Positions 1 through 8,503 are shown, numbered from the stretch's first letter. The stretch is 64,000 nt of DNA from SZUA-430 sp965227535 (GCA_965227535.1 OZ245761.1:620001-684000), one strand, 5' to 3'. The notes: a model not told the origin generated them from the sequence alone. Program-made: numbers and translations.

Positions 1-479
1 CCGGCGCTCTTCGCGGCGTCGGTCAGTGAACCAGCGCTGCGGAAAGCCGTGAGGAAGCGATTGGTTGTTCCGTTGAGGCCCGAGAAGAAGGCCAGCTTCG
101 AGAACATCAGCGCCCAGGTGACGACCGACCAGGCCATCAGAAGGACCATCACGACCTGCACGACGATCGACGCCTGAAGGAACATCGTGACCGGCGTAAT
201 GTCTTCTACCTTCGCAGGCTCTTCAGCCGCCGCCGCGGCAGGCGCCGCAGCCGGATCGGTCGCAGGCGCGACAGGCAAACCGTCGGGTCCAATTTCAGGA
301 GGCGCCGCCTCGGTGCCCGGAGCAGCAGCCGGATCAGTCGCCGGCGGCGTCGCGGGCGCTTCGGCGCCCGGCGCAGGTTGAGGAGAAGGTTGCGTTGCTG
401 GCTGTGCCCAAGCCGTTGCCACCATCATGGTGACCCCAAGCATCAAACCCGCCGCGGCGGCTACGCGCGCGATCGTCAT
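1..479 (-). CDS. exbB: ExbB-type energizer of a TonB system, N-terminal part (runs off the left edge)
   Basis: Reading the minus strand from ATG at 479 gives an open frame to the window edge (159 codons), so only the N-terminal part is present. An AGGGG ribosome site lies 7 bases before the ATG. The product starts with a signal-peptide-like segment ending in ATAWAQ (about residues 1-26), followed by an Ala/Pro-rich stretch of about 65 residues in which ATDPAAAP occurs twice, and then a transmembrane helix (VVQVVMVLLMAWSVVTWALM) leading into a cytoplasmic region with FSKLAFF. A cleavable leader plus Pro/Ala-rich spacer before the first MotA/TolQ/ExbB helix is known for alphaproteobacterial ExbB. 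ExbB with ExbD turns proton-motive force into work at TonB for outer-membrane import. TolQ is the alternative, but it normally lacks this leader. exbD and tonB would be expected to the left. Confidence 0.8.
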   Translation of the reverse strand, partial: MTIARVAAAAGLMLGVTMMVATAWAQPATQPSPQPAPGAEAPATPPATDPAAAPGTEAAPPEIGPDGLPVAPATDPAAAPAAAAAEEPAKVEDITPVTMFLQASIVVQVVMVLLMAWSVVTWALMFSKLAFFSGLNGTTNRFLTAFRSAGSLTDAAKSA

Positions 480-940
480 CCGATTACCCCTATTGACCGT
501 TACACTTCTCATAACCACTTGCCTTCTCATTCGAGGCCACGCGTGCCTCGTAGACTCAAAGCGCACCGCGACGATCTTAGCGGCCAGTTCCCATAAAACA
601 CTTAACCTAAGCCCAAGCGAACCCTCAATCTGGAGGGCAAACGCCGACTAATGGTTGCGGATTTATGGAAATACTCGCCGCGACCCGTGAAGGCCAGCCT
701 GTTGGATACAACAGGTTACCAGCCTCAGGCCCGACCGCCCGATGATCCCCCACTCGAATTCGTTACTATGCGTACGGATTGCCCGCACACATCCCCAACC
801 ACCAGTTTATCTCAGACATTAAGAGCACAATCAAACCGAAAAACGGTCACACCCGCTTGCTAACCACGACGACAAACAGCCGGAATCTGCCAAAATCGCG
901 ACCCTGAATGAACGCAGGAAAACGCGCCGCGGTTCCCGCG
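480..940. other. 461-bp intergenic region between divergent exbB start and MBL hydrolase end
   Basis: I see no convincing gene, tRNA or terminator here. The frames open across it are antisense extensions or short random frames with mixed third positions. It should hold the exbB promoter (minus strand, near 490-560). It contains one perfect inverted repeat (698-715, listed separately) and a CGAGGC/GCCTCG inverted repeat at about 532-550. I did not find a clear Fur or Irr box. Confidence 0.5.
698..715. repeat. Perfect 7-bp inverted repeat, possible operator
   Basis: CCTGTTG, a GATA loop, and CAACAGG form an 18-bp perfect dyad in the middle of the long intergenic region. Its size and symmetry fit a repressor site or a small hairpin. 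No T-run follows on either strand, so it is not an obvious terminator. No regulator is known. Confidence 0.4.
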
Positions 941-1738
941 TCATAAGCTGATCGCCAGGCCGTCATAAGCGGGTTCGACGCCGGCCGGCAACGCATCGCG
1001 CAACGTCTGGTAGTCCAAGTCGATGTGCAAATTCGTGAGAATGGCGCGTTTCGGTTTCACGCGGCGGATCCAACCCAAAGCCTTGTCGACATGCGCATGC
1101 GTGGGATGCGGACGATAGCGCAGCGCATCGACGATCCAACACTCGACGCCCTCAAGCGCCGCGAACGCCGCGTCGTCGAGATCGAAAACGTCCGACGAAT
1201 AAGCGAGAGGTCCAAAGCGGAACCCCTGACTGATCATCGTGCCGTGGTCTTGATCGAAGGCGAGCACAGGAATGCTGCCGCCCTGCCCCGCGATCGAGAA
1301 CTCCCGAAACGGCCGCGGAATCAAATGACTCTCAAGCACCGCCGGGTATGCATCGGTGCCCTTAAAGCAATAGCCGAAGCGGTTCGTCAGCACACGGAGC
1401 GTATCCTCCGCCGCGTGGACGTCGACGCGCTTCATCATGTTCTGCGCGATCATGCGAAGATCGTCGATGCCGTGAAGTTGATCCGCGTGCTCATGCGTGA
1501 TCAACACGCCGTCCAATCGCCCGACGCCCGCACTGATCAACTGCTCGCGAATATCCGGCGAGGTGTCGACGAGCACCTGCGTTGCCCCGCGCTCGACCAA
1601 CAGCGAACAGCGCCGGCGCCGATTGCGCGGCTCGTTAGGATCGCAGGCACCCCAATCCCCTCGCCCGCCGGCCCCGCCGATGCGCGGCACGCCGCCCGAC
1701 GAACCGCTGCCCAGGATCGTAGCTTTCAGCCCGCTCAT
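941..1738 (-). CDS. MBL-fold metallohydrolase, PhnP-like
   Basis: A 265-residue metallo-beta-lactamase-fold hydrolase. The metal-binding signature THEHADQLHG sits at residues 81-90 (His82, His84, Asp86, His89), and further metal ligands are expected in FDQDHGT and near the C-terminal THAHVD. The N-terminal GSGSSGGVP loop is typical of the PhnP/cyclic-phosphodiesterase-like subgroup. The substrate cannot be read from sequence; a phosphodiester is likely. The start codon overlaps the last bases of tatD (ATGA type, 1735-1738), so translation is coupled. The tatD-MBL pair at the end of the tmk-holB operon is common in alphaproteobacteria. It is the last gene of this operon. Confidence 0.85.
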   Translation of the reverse strand: MSGLKATILGSGSSGGVPRIGGAGGRGDWGACDPNEPRNRRRRCSLLVERGATQVLVDTSPDIREQLISAGVGRLDGVLITHEHADQLHGIDDLRMIAQNMMKRVDVHAAEDTLRVLTNRFGYCFKGTDAYPAVLESHLIPRPFREFSIAGQGGSIPVLAFDQDHGTMISQGFRFGPLAYSSDVFDLDDAAFAALEGVECWIVDALRYRPHPTHAHVDKALGWIRRVKPKRAILTNLHIDLDYQTLRDALPAGVEPAYDGLAISL

Positions 1739-2517
1739 CCCGGCCGCCGCACCTTGCTGAACAGCCGGAAGAAATTGTCCGTTGTTGCGTCCGCGAGTTG
1801 CTGGGACGTCACATTTTTGATGCGCGCAACGGCATCCGCCGTATGCGTTACGAACGCCGGCTCATTGCGTTTCCCGCGCTTCGGCACCGGCGCCAGATAA
1901 GGCGCATCCGTCTCGACCAGCAGCCGGTCCAACGGAACTTCCGCGACGATCCCGCGCAACTCTTCGGCCTTCTTGAAGGTCACGATCCCAGAGATCGAAA
2001 TCATCATCCCGAGATCCAGCGCCGTCCGCGCAAGCTTGGCCGTGGACGAGAAGCAGTGGATCAACCCTGGAAACGCACCGCGCTCGCTCTCTTCCTGCAT
2101 GATCTGGCAAAGATCGTCGTCGGCATCGCGCGCATGAACGATCAGCGGCAGCCCGGTCTCGCGCGCCGCCGCTATGTGCGCGCGGAAATTGCGGATCTGA
2201 TCGTCCTTCGGGCTGTGCTCGTAATAATAGTCGAGCCCCGCCTCGCCGATCCCCACTACGCGCGGATGCGCTGCGTGAGCGATCAGCGCCGATGCTTCTT
2301 CGATGGGCTCTTCCGCCGCCTCGTGTGGATGTACACCGACGGAGCACCACACATCGTCGAACCGCTCGGCGATCCGCCGTACGCCTTCGAACGCTTTCAG
2401 CTTCGTGCCAATCGTCAGCATCGTGCCGACGCCCGCCGCCCGCGCGCGCACGACGACATCTTCGAGCTCCGGCCCGAAGTCGGGAAAATCGAGATGGCAA
2501 TGACTATCGACGAGCAT
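1735..2517 (-). CDS. tatD: TatD family metal-dependent hydrolase (3'-5' DNA exonuclease family)
   Basis: A 260-residue TIM-barrel amidohydrolase-like protein with the TatD signatures: DSHCHLD at residues 4-10 (metal-binding His6 and His8), GIGEAGLDYYY (bridging Glu), IVHARDADDD, LIHCFSS, and the C-terminal LVETDAPYLAP with a catalytic Asp. Known family members are divalent-metal 3'-5' exonucleases or deoxyribonucleases acting in DNA repair and quality control; others are uncharacterised. The full length and all ligands are present, so it should be active. It overlaps the downstream MBL gene by four bases. The 73-bp gap to holB upstream is the place where metG is found in many relatives. Confidence 0.9.
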   Translation of the reverse strand: MLVDSHCHLDFPDFGPELEDVVVRARAAGVGTMLTIGTKLKAFEGVRRIAERFDDVWCSVGVHPHEAAEEPIEEASALIAHAAHPRVVGIGEAGLDYYYEHSPKDDQIRNFRAHIAAARETGLPLIVHARDADDDLCQIMQEESERGAFPGLIHCFSSTAKLARTALDLGMMISISGIVTFKKAEELRGIVAEVPLDRLLVETDAPYLAPVPKRGKRNEPAFVTHTADAVARIKNVTSQQLADATTDNFFRLFSKVRRPG

Positions 2518-2590
2518 GATTTTCGGACCGCCAGACTGTGAAGCTTCAATATGTCGGCCGGTCGCTTCGGATCAACCTGCGCCGCCGCAA

Positions 2591-3697
2591 TTAACGACGC
2601 GCAGCCGCCTCGATGGCGTAGAACGTGTTCAGGATCAGCTGCTTCTTGTCCAGATTCAGCTCCTCCGCCTGCGCCGCCTTCTCTCTCAGCTCGTCCCGCA
2701 GGTCTGACCAGCGGTCCAACGGCACCGCTGCGCGCAGATGACGCAGCAGCGCGTCCTCACCCGGCACAGGCGGTTGGGCGGTGTAAGCGCCGCGTATCAA
2801 CCGCTCCTCGATTTGCGACAGAAGCGCGACAAATTGAAAGATCCCACGCTCCGGCTGCGCCCGCGCCACGCGCTCGGCCATCGCAAACAGCTTGGCCCCG
2901 TTCAGCCGCGGCAAAGCATGCAGCAAATCGCCGATCTCGCGATAAAGCGTCAGCGCATCCGTCTCCGCCAGCTCCGCCGCGCGCCCCGGAGCCCCGTTCG
3001 CAAGCGCGGCTAGCAAGTCACGCTGTCCCCCTTCGACGTTCGGCGCGAGCACCGCCATCGCCTCGCGCATCGGCTCTGGCTCCAACGGGCGCAGCGTCAG
3101 AAGCCGGCAACGCGACCGTGTCGTAGGCAGCAACGCTCCTGGCACCTGCGAGATCAGTAGCAGCAGGCCTCGCGCGGGCGGCTCTTCGAGAATTTTCAGC
3201 AGCGAGTTCTGCGCCTGAATGTTCATGTCGTCTGCGGAATCGACGATCGCGATCCGGTACCCACCGTTCGACGACGCATGCTGCGAGAAAAACGACCGCA
3301 ACCGTCGCACCTCGTCGACAACAACGACGGTCCGCACACGCTTACGTTCAGGATCCCACGGCCGCCGAATCAACAGTACGTCAGGGTGCGTCAGCGCCGA
3401 GATGAGCCGGCTGACGGTGTGATCCGGCGGCACAGCCAAATCATCCGGACACGCAGAAGGCCCGTAAGCCAGCAGCGCGCGCGCGAACCGCCACGCGAGC
3501 GTCGCCTTGCCCACCCCCTTCGGTCCCGCAATGATCCACGCATGATGAAGCCGGCCTGAGCGCGCTGCGCTCGCCAACGCCTGCGCGGCGGCCGCATGTC
3601 CGAAAAGCTCCTGCCGCTCGCGCGGATGCGGTAACTCGCCGGCGCGATCGCTCTCCGGGACCGGTTCGGCATCTGCCGCCCGCGCGCGCGGCGCCAT
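2591..3697 (-). CDS. holB: DNA polymerase III clamp-loader subunit delta'
   Basis: A 368-residue AAA+ family protein. A P-loop (GPKGVGKAT, about residues 58-66) precedes a Leu/Arg-rich helix. The central part has VDSADDMNIQAQNSLLKILEEPP, the delta'-type region where Walker B and sensor residues lie, followed by RSRCRLLTLRPL. The C-terminal helical collar domain follows. Unlike E. coli delta', alphaproteobacterial forms keep a P-loop, as here. It works in the clamp loader with tau/gamma and delta (HolA) to place the beta clamp on DNA. The start ATG shares one base with the tmk stop (TGATG), which indicates coupled translation. The early part is Arg/Ala-rich, so a start slightly downstream is possible. 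Confidence 0.92.
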   Translation of the reverse strand: MAPRARAADAEPVPESDRAGELPHPRERQELFGHAAAAQALASAARSGRLHHAWIIAGPKGVGKATLAWRFARALLAYGPSACPDDLAVPPDHTVSRLISALTHPDVLLIRRPWDPERKRVRTVVVVDEVRRLRSFFSQHASSNGGYRIAIVDSADDMNIQAQNSLLKILEEPPARGLLLLISQVPGALLPTTRSRCRLLTLRPLEPEPMREAMAVLAPNVEGGQRDLLAALANGAPGRAAELAETDALTLYREIGDLLHALPRLNGAKLFAMAERVARAQPERGIFQFVALLSQIEERLIRGAYTAQPPVPGEDALLRHLRAAVPLDRWSDLRDELREKAAQAEELNLDKKQLILNTFYAIEAAARR

Positions 3698-4329
3698 CAG
3701 GCCAGCCCCAAGCGCGACTTCAACCCGTCAAGCACGGCCGAATGCACGCGCTCGATCGGTAGACCGGCGTCGATCACCAAGCACCGCGTCGGCGCGCGCT
3801 GTGCAATTTCCAGAAACCCCTGCCGCAGCCGCTCATGAAACTCGCGCCCCTTGCGCTCGAAGCGAGTCTCGCTATCGCGCCGCGTCGCCGCTCGCCGCAG
3901 CCCGTCTTCAACCGCGATGTCGAGAACGAACGTTAGATCAGGCTCCACACCGGCAAGCGCAAGGCGATGCAATTCCGCGATGACGTTCGGATCGATCCCT
4001 CCCGCATACGCCTGATAGGCCATTGTCGAGTCCGAGAACCGGTCGCAAACGACATGCGCGCCGCGCGCGAGGGCGGGATCAATCACCTGCCGCCAATGCT
4101 CGACGCGCGCGGCGTTGAACAGCAACGTCTCGGCCATCGGCGACCATCGGTCCGCCGACCCCGTAACCAGCAACGGACGAATGTCCTCCGCCGAAGGCGA
4201 TCCACCAGGCTCGCGCGTCTGCACCACGTCGATGCCCGATTGGTTGAGATAGCTCGTCAACAGCCGCACTTGCGTCGACTTGCCCGTACCCTCGCCGCCC
4301 TCAAACGTAATGAAGCGACCGCGACTCAT
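3697..4329 (-). CDS. tmk: Thymidylate kinase
   Basis: A 210-residue P-loop kinase that phosphorylates dTMP to dTDP for dTTP supply. The P-loop FEGGEGTGKST is at about residues 9-19, the dTMP-binding TREPGGS at about 38-44, the base-binding FNAARVEHW and DRF(S)DST segments follow, and a LID region with RAATRRDSETRFE lies near 150. Length is standard. It lies between dacA (4-base overlap, ATGA at 4326-4329) and holB (1-base overlap), so dacA, tmk and holB are translationally coupled. The pairing with holB couples DNA precursor supply with replication, an arrangement common across bacteria. Confidence 0.95.
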   Translation of the reverse strand: MSRGRFITFEGGEGTGKSTQVRLLTSYLNQSGIDVVQTREPGGSPSAEDIRPLLVTGSADRWSPMAETLLFNAARVEHWRQVIDPALARGAHVVCDRFSDSTMAYQAYAGGIDPNVIAELHRLALAGVEPDLTFVLDIAVEDGLRRAATRRDSETRFERKGREFHERLRQGFLEIAQRAPTRCLVIDAGLPIERVHSAVLDGLKSRLGLA

Positions 4330-5558
4330 TGCGCCGGCGCGTCGGCGGGCTGGCTCTCGGGAAGCGGAACGTCAGCCGTCGCAGGCGCTGCTTCAGGTTT
4401 GCTCGACAGCATCTCTTTGAGCCCGACTTTGATCTGAGTCATCAAGCCGCCCGCTTCTACATCCGCACCGGCATAGACCGGCACGACAACGTCCGGCACG
4501 CCCGGCGCGGTGATGGTGAGTTTGCCCAACTCCTGTCCGCGCGCGATCGGCGGCATCACCGGCTCCACATAATCGAGCTTCACCTTCAAACCATCGCGCG
4601 ACGCACGGCGCATCAAAATCTTCACCGGCTGGCGCACCGACAGCGGAACGCCGCGCACCTCGCCGGCCCAAACCTCCGCCTCGCCGACCACCTCGCCCGC
4701 CTTCAGCAGCGCGTAGGAGCGAAACTCGCGAAATGCCAAATCGAAAAGCCGCTTCGTTTCGGCCGCGCGTTCAGCTTCGTTCTTCAGCCCGTTCACGACC
4801 AAAATCAGCCGCCGGCCATCCTGTTCCGCCGACGCCACCATGCCGTAACCCGACGCCTGCGTATGTCCGGTCTTGAGACCGTCGGCGCCTGGATAAACGC
4901 CCAACAGCAAATTGCGGTTCGCCTGCTTGATCCCGTTCCAGGTGAACTCCTTCTCGCCGAAGAAGTGGTAGAGGTCGGGAAACTCGCGAATGATATACTG
5001 CGCCAAGCGCGCAAGATCATGCGCGGTAACGGTCATCTCCGGATGCGGCAGACCGCTGGCGTTCTTGAACGTAGAGTTCTTGAGCCCGATCTTCTTGGCT
5101 TCGGCGTTCATGAGGTCAGAGAACGCCTCCTCGTTGCCCGAGAAATGCTCCGCCACCACCGTGCAAGCATCGTTGCCGGACTGCACGATAATGCCCTGCA
5201 GCAGATCTTCGACGCGTATCTGCGAGCCGATGCTGACGAACATCTTCGACGATTCGTTCTTGCCCGCGACCGACAGGCGCCACGCCTGCTCGCTCACCGT
5301 GAACGTGTCGTCGAGCTTCAACTCGCCGTGCTTCAGCTTCTCGAAGAGGATGGCGACGGTCATCAGCTTCGCCATCGAGGCGGGCGCCATCGGCTGGTCG
5401 CCGTCCTTCGAAAACAGAACGGCCCCGGTCTCGTAGTCCATCATCAACGCAAACTGCGCGTTGGTCTGAACCTCGGTCGTCGGATCACCCTCGGGCTGAG
5501 CAAACGCAGGCGAAACGGCAAACAGCAACACGCCGATGAAGCACGAAACGAAGCGCAT
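4326..5558 (-). CDS. dacA: D-alanyl-D-alanine carboxypeptidase (penicillin-binding protein 5/6 family)
   Basis: A serine carboxypeptidase of family S11 that removes the terminal D-Ala from peptidoglycan stem peptides in the periplasm. The signal peptide ends near SPAFAQ. The catalytic motifs are all present: SxxK as SMAK (Ser61 and Lys64 counted from the chosen start), SxN as SGN in VQSGNDACTVV, and KTG in GLKTGHTQASGYG. A C-terminal PBP5-type beta domain and an Ala/Pro-rich tail follow; a clear amphipathic membrane anchor helix is not obvious. I chose the ATG at 5558 because AGGGA, which overlaps the rlpA stop, lies six bases before it. An ATG two codons earlier (5564) has no room for a ribosome site. 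The symbol denotes the family; dacC or dacF would also fit. Confidence 0.9.
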   Translation of the reverse strand: MRFVSCFIGVLLFAVSPAFAQPEGDPTTEVQTNAQFALMMDYETGAVLFSKDGDQPMAPASMAKLMTVAILFEKLKHGELKLDDTFTVSEQAWRLSVAGKNESSKMFVSIGSQIRVEDLLQGIIVQSGNDACTVVAEHFSGNEEAFSDLMNAEAKKIGLKNSTFKNASGLPHPEMTVTAHDLARLAQYIIREFPDLYHFFGEKEFTWNGIKQANRNLLLGVYPGADGLKTGHTQASGYGMVASAEQDGRRLILVVNGLKNEAERAAETKRLFDLAFREFRSYALLKAGEVVGEAEVWAGEVRGVPLSVRQPVKILMRRASRDGLKVKLDYVEPVMPPIARGQELGKLTITAPGVPDVVVPVYAGADVEAGGLMTQIKVGLKEMLSSKPEAAPATADVPLPESQPADAPAQ

Positions 5559-5567
5559 GAGCATTCC

Positions 5568-6497
5568 CTAGTCGACGACGATCTGTGCCCCGTTTTGGCC
5601 CTTACTGATCACCTTGTCCAACATGGAATCTGCTTGTTCCACGGTTGTGAACGGCCCAAAGCGCACGCGGTAAAGCGGCTTGCCGTTGACGCCGGTTTGC
5701 GACACTTGCGCCGGACCGACATAGAGCAACCTTTCGGCGAGCCGATCGGCATTCCCGCGCGCCAAGAACGCGCCGACCTGCACCCACAACCTCGTCGTCG
5801 ACGGCACCGGCACGGTCGTCACGACGCCATCCGGCTCGATGCTGGCGTCGGCCTGTGCCGTGGACGCAGGCTGCGCAACCCGCACGGGCGGCGCAGTCTC
5901 CCGCGGCGGCGCCGCGGTCGCACCCGGCGGCGGCGCAAGTGAACTGCTCGCGACCCCGGCAATCGGAGCGGCCCGTACATCCGCCGGACGACTCGAAACC
6001 ATGTCGCTATCGCTTTGCGGCGCAGCGGCGCCGACTTCGCCACGGCCGTCGAACTGCACCCGAACCCGAGCGGTGCCGCGGTCCTGGAATCCCAGCAACG
6101 TCGCCGCGCGCTTGGACAAGTCGATGATACGGCCGCGCGCATACGGCCCGCGGTCGTTCACGCGCACACGGATCGATCGGCCATTCTCTAAATTCGTCAC
6201 CCGCACGATCGACGGCATCGGCAAGGTCCGGTGCGCGGCCGTCAAGGTCTCCATGTCGTAGCGTTCGCCGTTGGCGGTCGACTTGCCGTGGAAGTCTGCG
6301 CCGTACCACGAGGCGACGCCCGTCTCGTCGTAGAACGGGTCTTCCTTCGGGTAGTACCAAACGCCGGCGATCTGGTAGGGATTGCCGACCTTATAAGCGC
6401 CGGGCTGCCCCTGGCGTCCTTTGTCGATGGCGCATCCAGCCAGTGCCGCGATCGACAAACCGACAAGCGCCGCGCGGATCGGAAACGCAAACCGCAT
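5568..6497 (-). CDS. rlpA: RlpA-like septal ring lytic transglycosylase lipoprotein with SPOR domain
   Basis: A 309-residue envelope protein. The N-terminus is a lipoprotein signal with lipobox LAGC (Cys22), so an outer-membrane lipoprotein is likely. Residues about 55-145 form the double-psi beta-barrel of RlpA, with ASWYGADFHGK and VRVNDRGPYARGRIIDLS containing the expected catalytic Asp. A low-complexity Ala/Pro linker follows, then a C-terminal SPOR domain (about 235-309, starting LWVQVGAF) that binds denuded glycan at the septum. RlpA family enzymes cleave peptide-free glycan strands. The ATG at 6497 was chosen because it starts the signal peptide; the open frame upstream does not encode a plausible leader. 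It is the first gene of the rlpA-dacA-tmk-holB operon, with only 9 bases to the dacA start. Confidence 0.9.
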   Translation of the reverse strand: MRFAFPIRAALVGLSIAALAGCAIDKGRQGQPGAYKVGNPYQIAGVWYYPKEDPFYDETGVASWYGADFHGKSTANGERYDMETLTAAHRTLPMPSIVRVTNLENGRSIRVRVNDRGPYARGRIIDLSKRAATLLGFQDRGTARVRVQFDGRGEVGAAAPQSDSDMVSSRPADVRAAPIAGVASSSLAPPPGATAAPPRETAPPVRVAQPASTAQADASIEPDGVVTTVPVPSTTRLWVQVGAFLARGNADRLAERLLYVGPAQVSQTGVNGKPLYRVRFGPFTTVEQADSMLDKVISKGQNGAQIVVD

Positions 6498-6758
6498 ATG
6501 AACATCCGTCGTTGAGGGAACGCAGAGTGTGAGCTTGAAAATCGCGAACGGCGCCGAGAGTAAAATCGACTCCGAAGTCACCGTTCGGGCCGTAAAGTGC
6601 GCGACCCGTGCGCCTCGCGCAAGAGCGCCGTCCGTACGCCGGTCACACATAGTGGAACCCCGATCAACCCGCGGGTCCTACCCTCTTCGGCACACCTCGT
6701 TTCCGCTGCCCGCGGGCGGCGCTTCGATCTTGCAACACACAACCAAGGCGAGACTCCC

Positions 6759-7541
6759 ATGACCTACAAACCCTTCGACCTCACCGGCAAAGTCGCGCTC
6801 GTCACGGGGGGCAACGGCGGCATCGGCCTCGGCATGGCCGAAGCCCTGGCGCTGGCCGGCGCAGGCGTCGCGATCTGGGGCACGAACGAGGCCAAGAACA
6901 AGGCAGCCGAAACCACATTGCGCGCTCACGGCGGCAAGGTCTTTGTGCAGAAGGTCGACGTGAGCAGCGAGGCTGAGATCACCGAAGCGATGAAGGTGAC
7001 GGTCGCGCACATGGGCCGCATCGACACCGTCATTGCCAACGCCGGCATCGGCCGACCGGCGCGCTCGTTTCTTGACATCACCGCCGAGCAGTATCGCCAG
7101 GTTCTCGCCGTCAACGAGGACGGCGTCTTCTTCACCCTGCGCGAAGCCGCCCGCCACATGCGCGACCGCGCATCGAAGGGCGATCCGGGCGGCTCGCTGA
7201 TCGGTGTGGCCAGCCTCGCCGCCATCGAAGGCGCCGCGCGTAACCAACACTATGCGGCGACCAAAGGCGCGGTGATCTCGATCATGCGCTCCATCGCCGT
7301 CGAATTTGCGCGCGACGGCGTTCGCGCCAACTCGATCCTGCCCGGCTGGATCGCCACCGACATGACCGCCGGCGCACAAGCCTCACCCGCCTTCGCCGAG
7401 AAAGTGATCCCACGCGTGCCCGCCAAACGCTGGGGACAGCCATCGGATTTCGGAGGGATTGCGGTTTATCTGGCAAGCGACGCGTCCGCCTATCACACCG
7501 GCGATACGTTCGTGATCGACGGCGGCTACGCGATCTTCTAG
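6759..7541 (+). CDS. Short-chain dehydrogenase/reductase (SDR), classical type
   Basis: A 260-residue NAD(P)H-dependent oxidoreductase. The Rossmann glycine motif TGGNGGIG is at residues 16-23, NNAG-type IANAG at 93-97, and the catalytic Ser152, Tyr165 and Lys169 (YAATK) are present; the C-terminus GDTFVIDGGYAIF is typical of classical SDRs such as gluconate or 3-oxoacyl-ACP reductases. The substrate is not determined by sequence alone. The ATG at 6759 was chosen because it starts the first beta strand; the frame upstream codes for an implausible Arg-rich peptide. It is transcribed divergently from rlpA and ends on a CTAG palindrome that also provides the stop codon of the opposite gene. Confidence 0.88.
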   Translation: MTYKPFDLTGKVALVTGGNGGIGLGMAEALALAGAGVAIWGTNEAKNKAAETTLRAHGGKVFVQKVDVSSEAEITEAMKVTVAHMGRIDTVIANAGIGRPARSFLDITAEQYRQVLAVNEDGVFFTLREAARHMRDRASKGDPGGSLIGVASLAAIEGAARNQHYAATKGAVISIMRSIAVEFARDGVRANSILPGWIATDMTAGAQASPAFAEKVIPRVPAKRWGQPSDFGGIAVYLASDASAYHTGDTFVIDGGYAIF

Positions 7542-8503
7542 GCCTTGCGCCGCGCCTTGGCGCCGGCAAAAGCGGCCGCAACCTCTTGGAGCAGGTCCTC
7601 CCGCTTACGGCCCGGGTTGACCGTCTCCAACAGGGTGGCGCACGTCTCTTCCATCTGATCGAAATGGGAGGCGACGTTCTCGCCGTTTTGCGCACCCGCA
7701 ACGTCGCCGCGCAACGTGGAGATCAACTTCAGACATTCCACTTCGACCGGGCTGCCTTCGACGCGCTTGCCCAGGTCTTTCGCGACCTCCTCAAGCCGCG
7801 CCAAGTCGCTTTCAAGCGGCGCCACCGTCTTGAACGAATCCTTCAGGCTCTGCACCAGGAATGCGAGCTGAAACGCGCTGCGGCCCACCCGTTCGACGTT
7901 GATCTTGACCCGCGCGTCCTTGATCGCCTCGTTCGCCGTTTTGGCCGACTGCTCGGACCAGTGCGGGTCTTGCGTCTTCGCAAACAACAAGTTGGGCACG
8001 TCGAACAGCGTCGCCACCTGCTGGTTCGGCCGCGCCTTACGACGGTCGGGACCGATGTAATCCGCGGTAATAACGAAGGGCTTGCGCGCCTCCGCATGCG
8101 TGCGGAGCCGGGCGCCTAGAAAGTCGACCGAGAACGGCCGCGTCACCAAATCGTCCGCGCCGCAGTTCAGAGCGCGCTCGACCAGATCGCTTTCAAGCTT
8201 CCAAGTCATGAGAACAATATGAAGGAACGGGTTGCGTCCGACGCTGCCGTCGCGCAGCGCTTTCACCAAGCCGCAGGTTGCGACGGGCTCTTGCGTCACA
8301 TCGGCGACGAATAGGTCGAACATACGGTCGCCGAACGCCGCCGACGCCTCGCTGAACACCGACGTGGCCATCATATTCTGAAAGCCCATCATGCTGAGCG
8401 CCGTACGTGCTGTCGCGCGGTTCGCCGGCACGGGATCGAAGACAATCGTGTCCACCCGCTCGTACGAAAGCTTTGTTGTGTGGAGTGCCGCCGCGACTGC
8501 CAT
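7538..8503 (-). CDS. Response-regulator receiver-like protein with C-terminal helical region
   Basis: A 321-residue cytoplasmic protein. Residues about 17-135 resemble a CheY receiver: TIVFDPVPANR, the phospho-acceptor region LFVADV, IVLMTW with the switch Thr, and DDLVTRPF. Two usual receiver residues are changed: the second acidic-pocket residue after the first Asp is Pro, and the conserved Lys before Pro is Arg. Next comes a YIGPDRRK motif (about 150), seen after receivers in alphaproteobacterial proteins, and then a helix-rich region of about 160 residues without an output domain I recognise. It may signal by protein interaction rather than DNA binding. Its stop codon shares CTAG with the convergent SDR gene. 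No cognate kinase is nearby. Confidence 0.75.
   Translation of the reverse strand: MAVAAALHTTKLSYERVDTIVFDPVPANRATARTALSMMGFQNMMATSVFSEASAAFGDRMFDLFVADVTQEPVATCGLVKALRDGSVGRNPFLHIVLMTWKLESDLVERALNCGADDLVTRPFSVDFLGARLRTHAEARKPFVITADYIGPDRRKARPNQQVATLFDVPNLLFAKTQDPHWSEQSAKTANEAIKDARVKINVERVGRSAFQLAFLVQSLKDSFKTVAPLESDLARLEEVAKDLGKRVEGSPVEVECLKLISTLRGDVAGAQNGENVASHFDQMEETCATLLETVNPGRKREDLLQEVAAAFAGAKARRKA

Noticed and set aside
427..651. Plus-strand open frame with a hydrophobic stretch opposite the exbB start
   Set aside because: It is antisense to the exbB signal peptide region; the hydrophobic run is the complement of its start and there is no ribosome site.
918..940. Small GC-rich hairpin followed by TTTT after the MBL hydrolase gene
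   Set aside because: The T-run is not next to the stem and the stem is only five pairs; too weak to call a terminator.
4329..5942. A 537-codon plus-strand open frame opposite dacA and rlpA
   Set aside because: It is antisense to two genes with clear motifs, is rich in Arg and His, and is a by-product of high GC. The same holds for other long shadows opposite ppiD, bamA, dnaE and the M16 gene.
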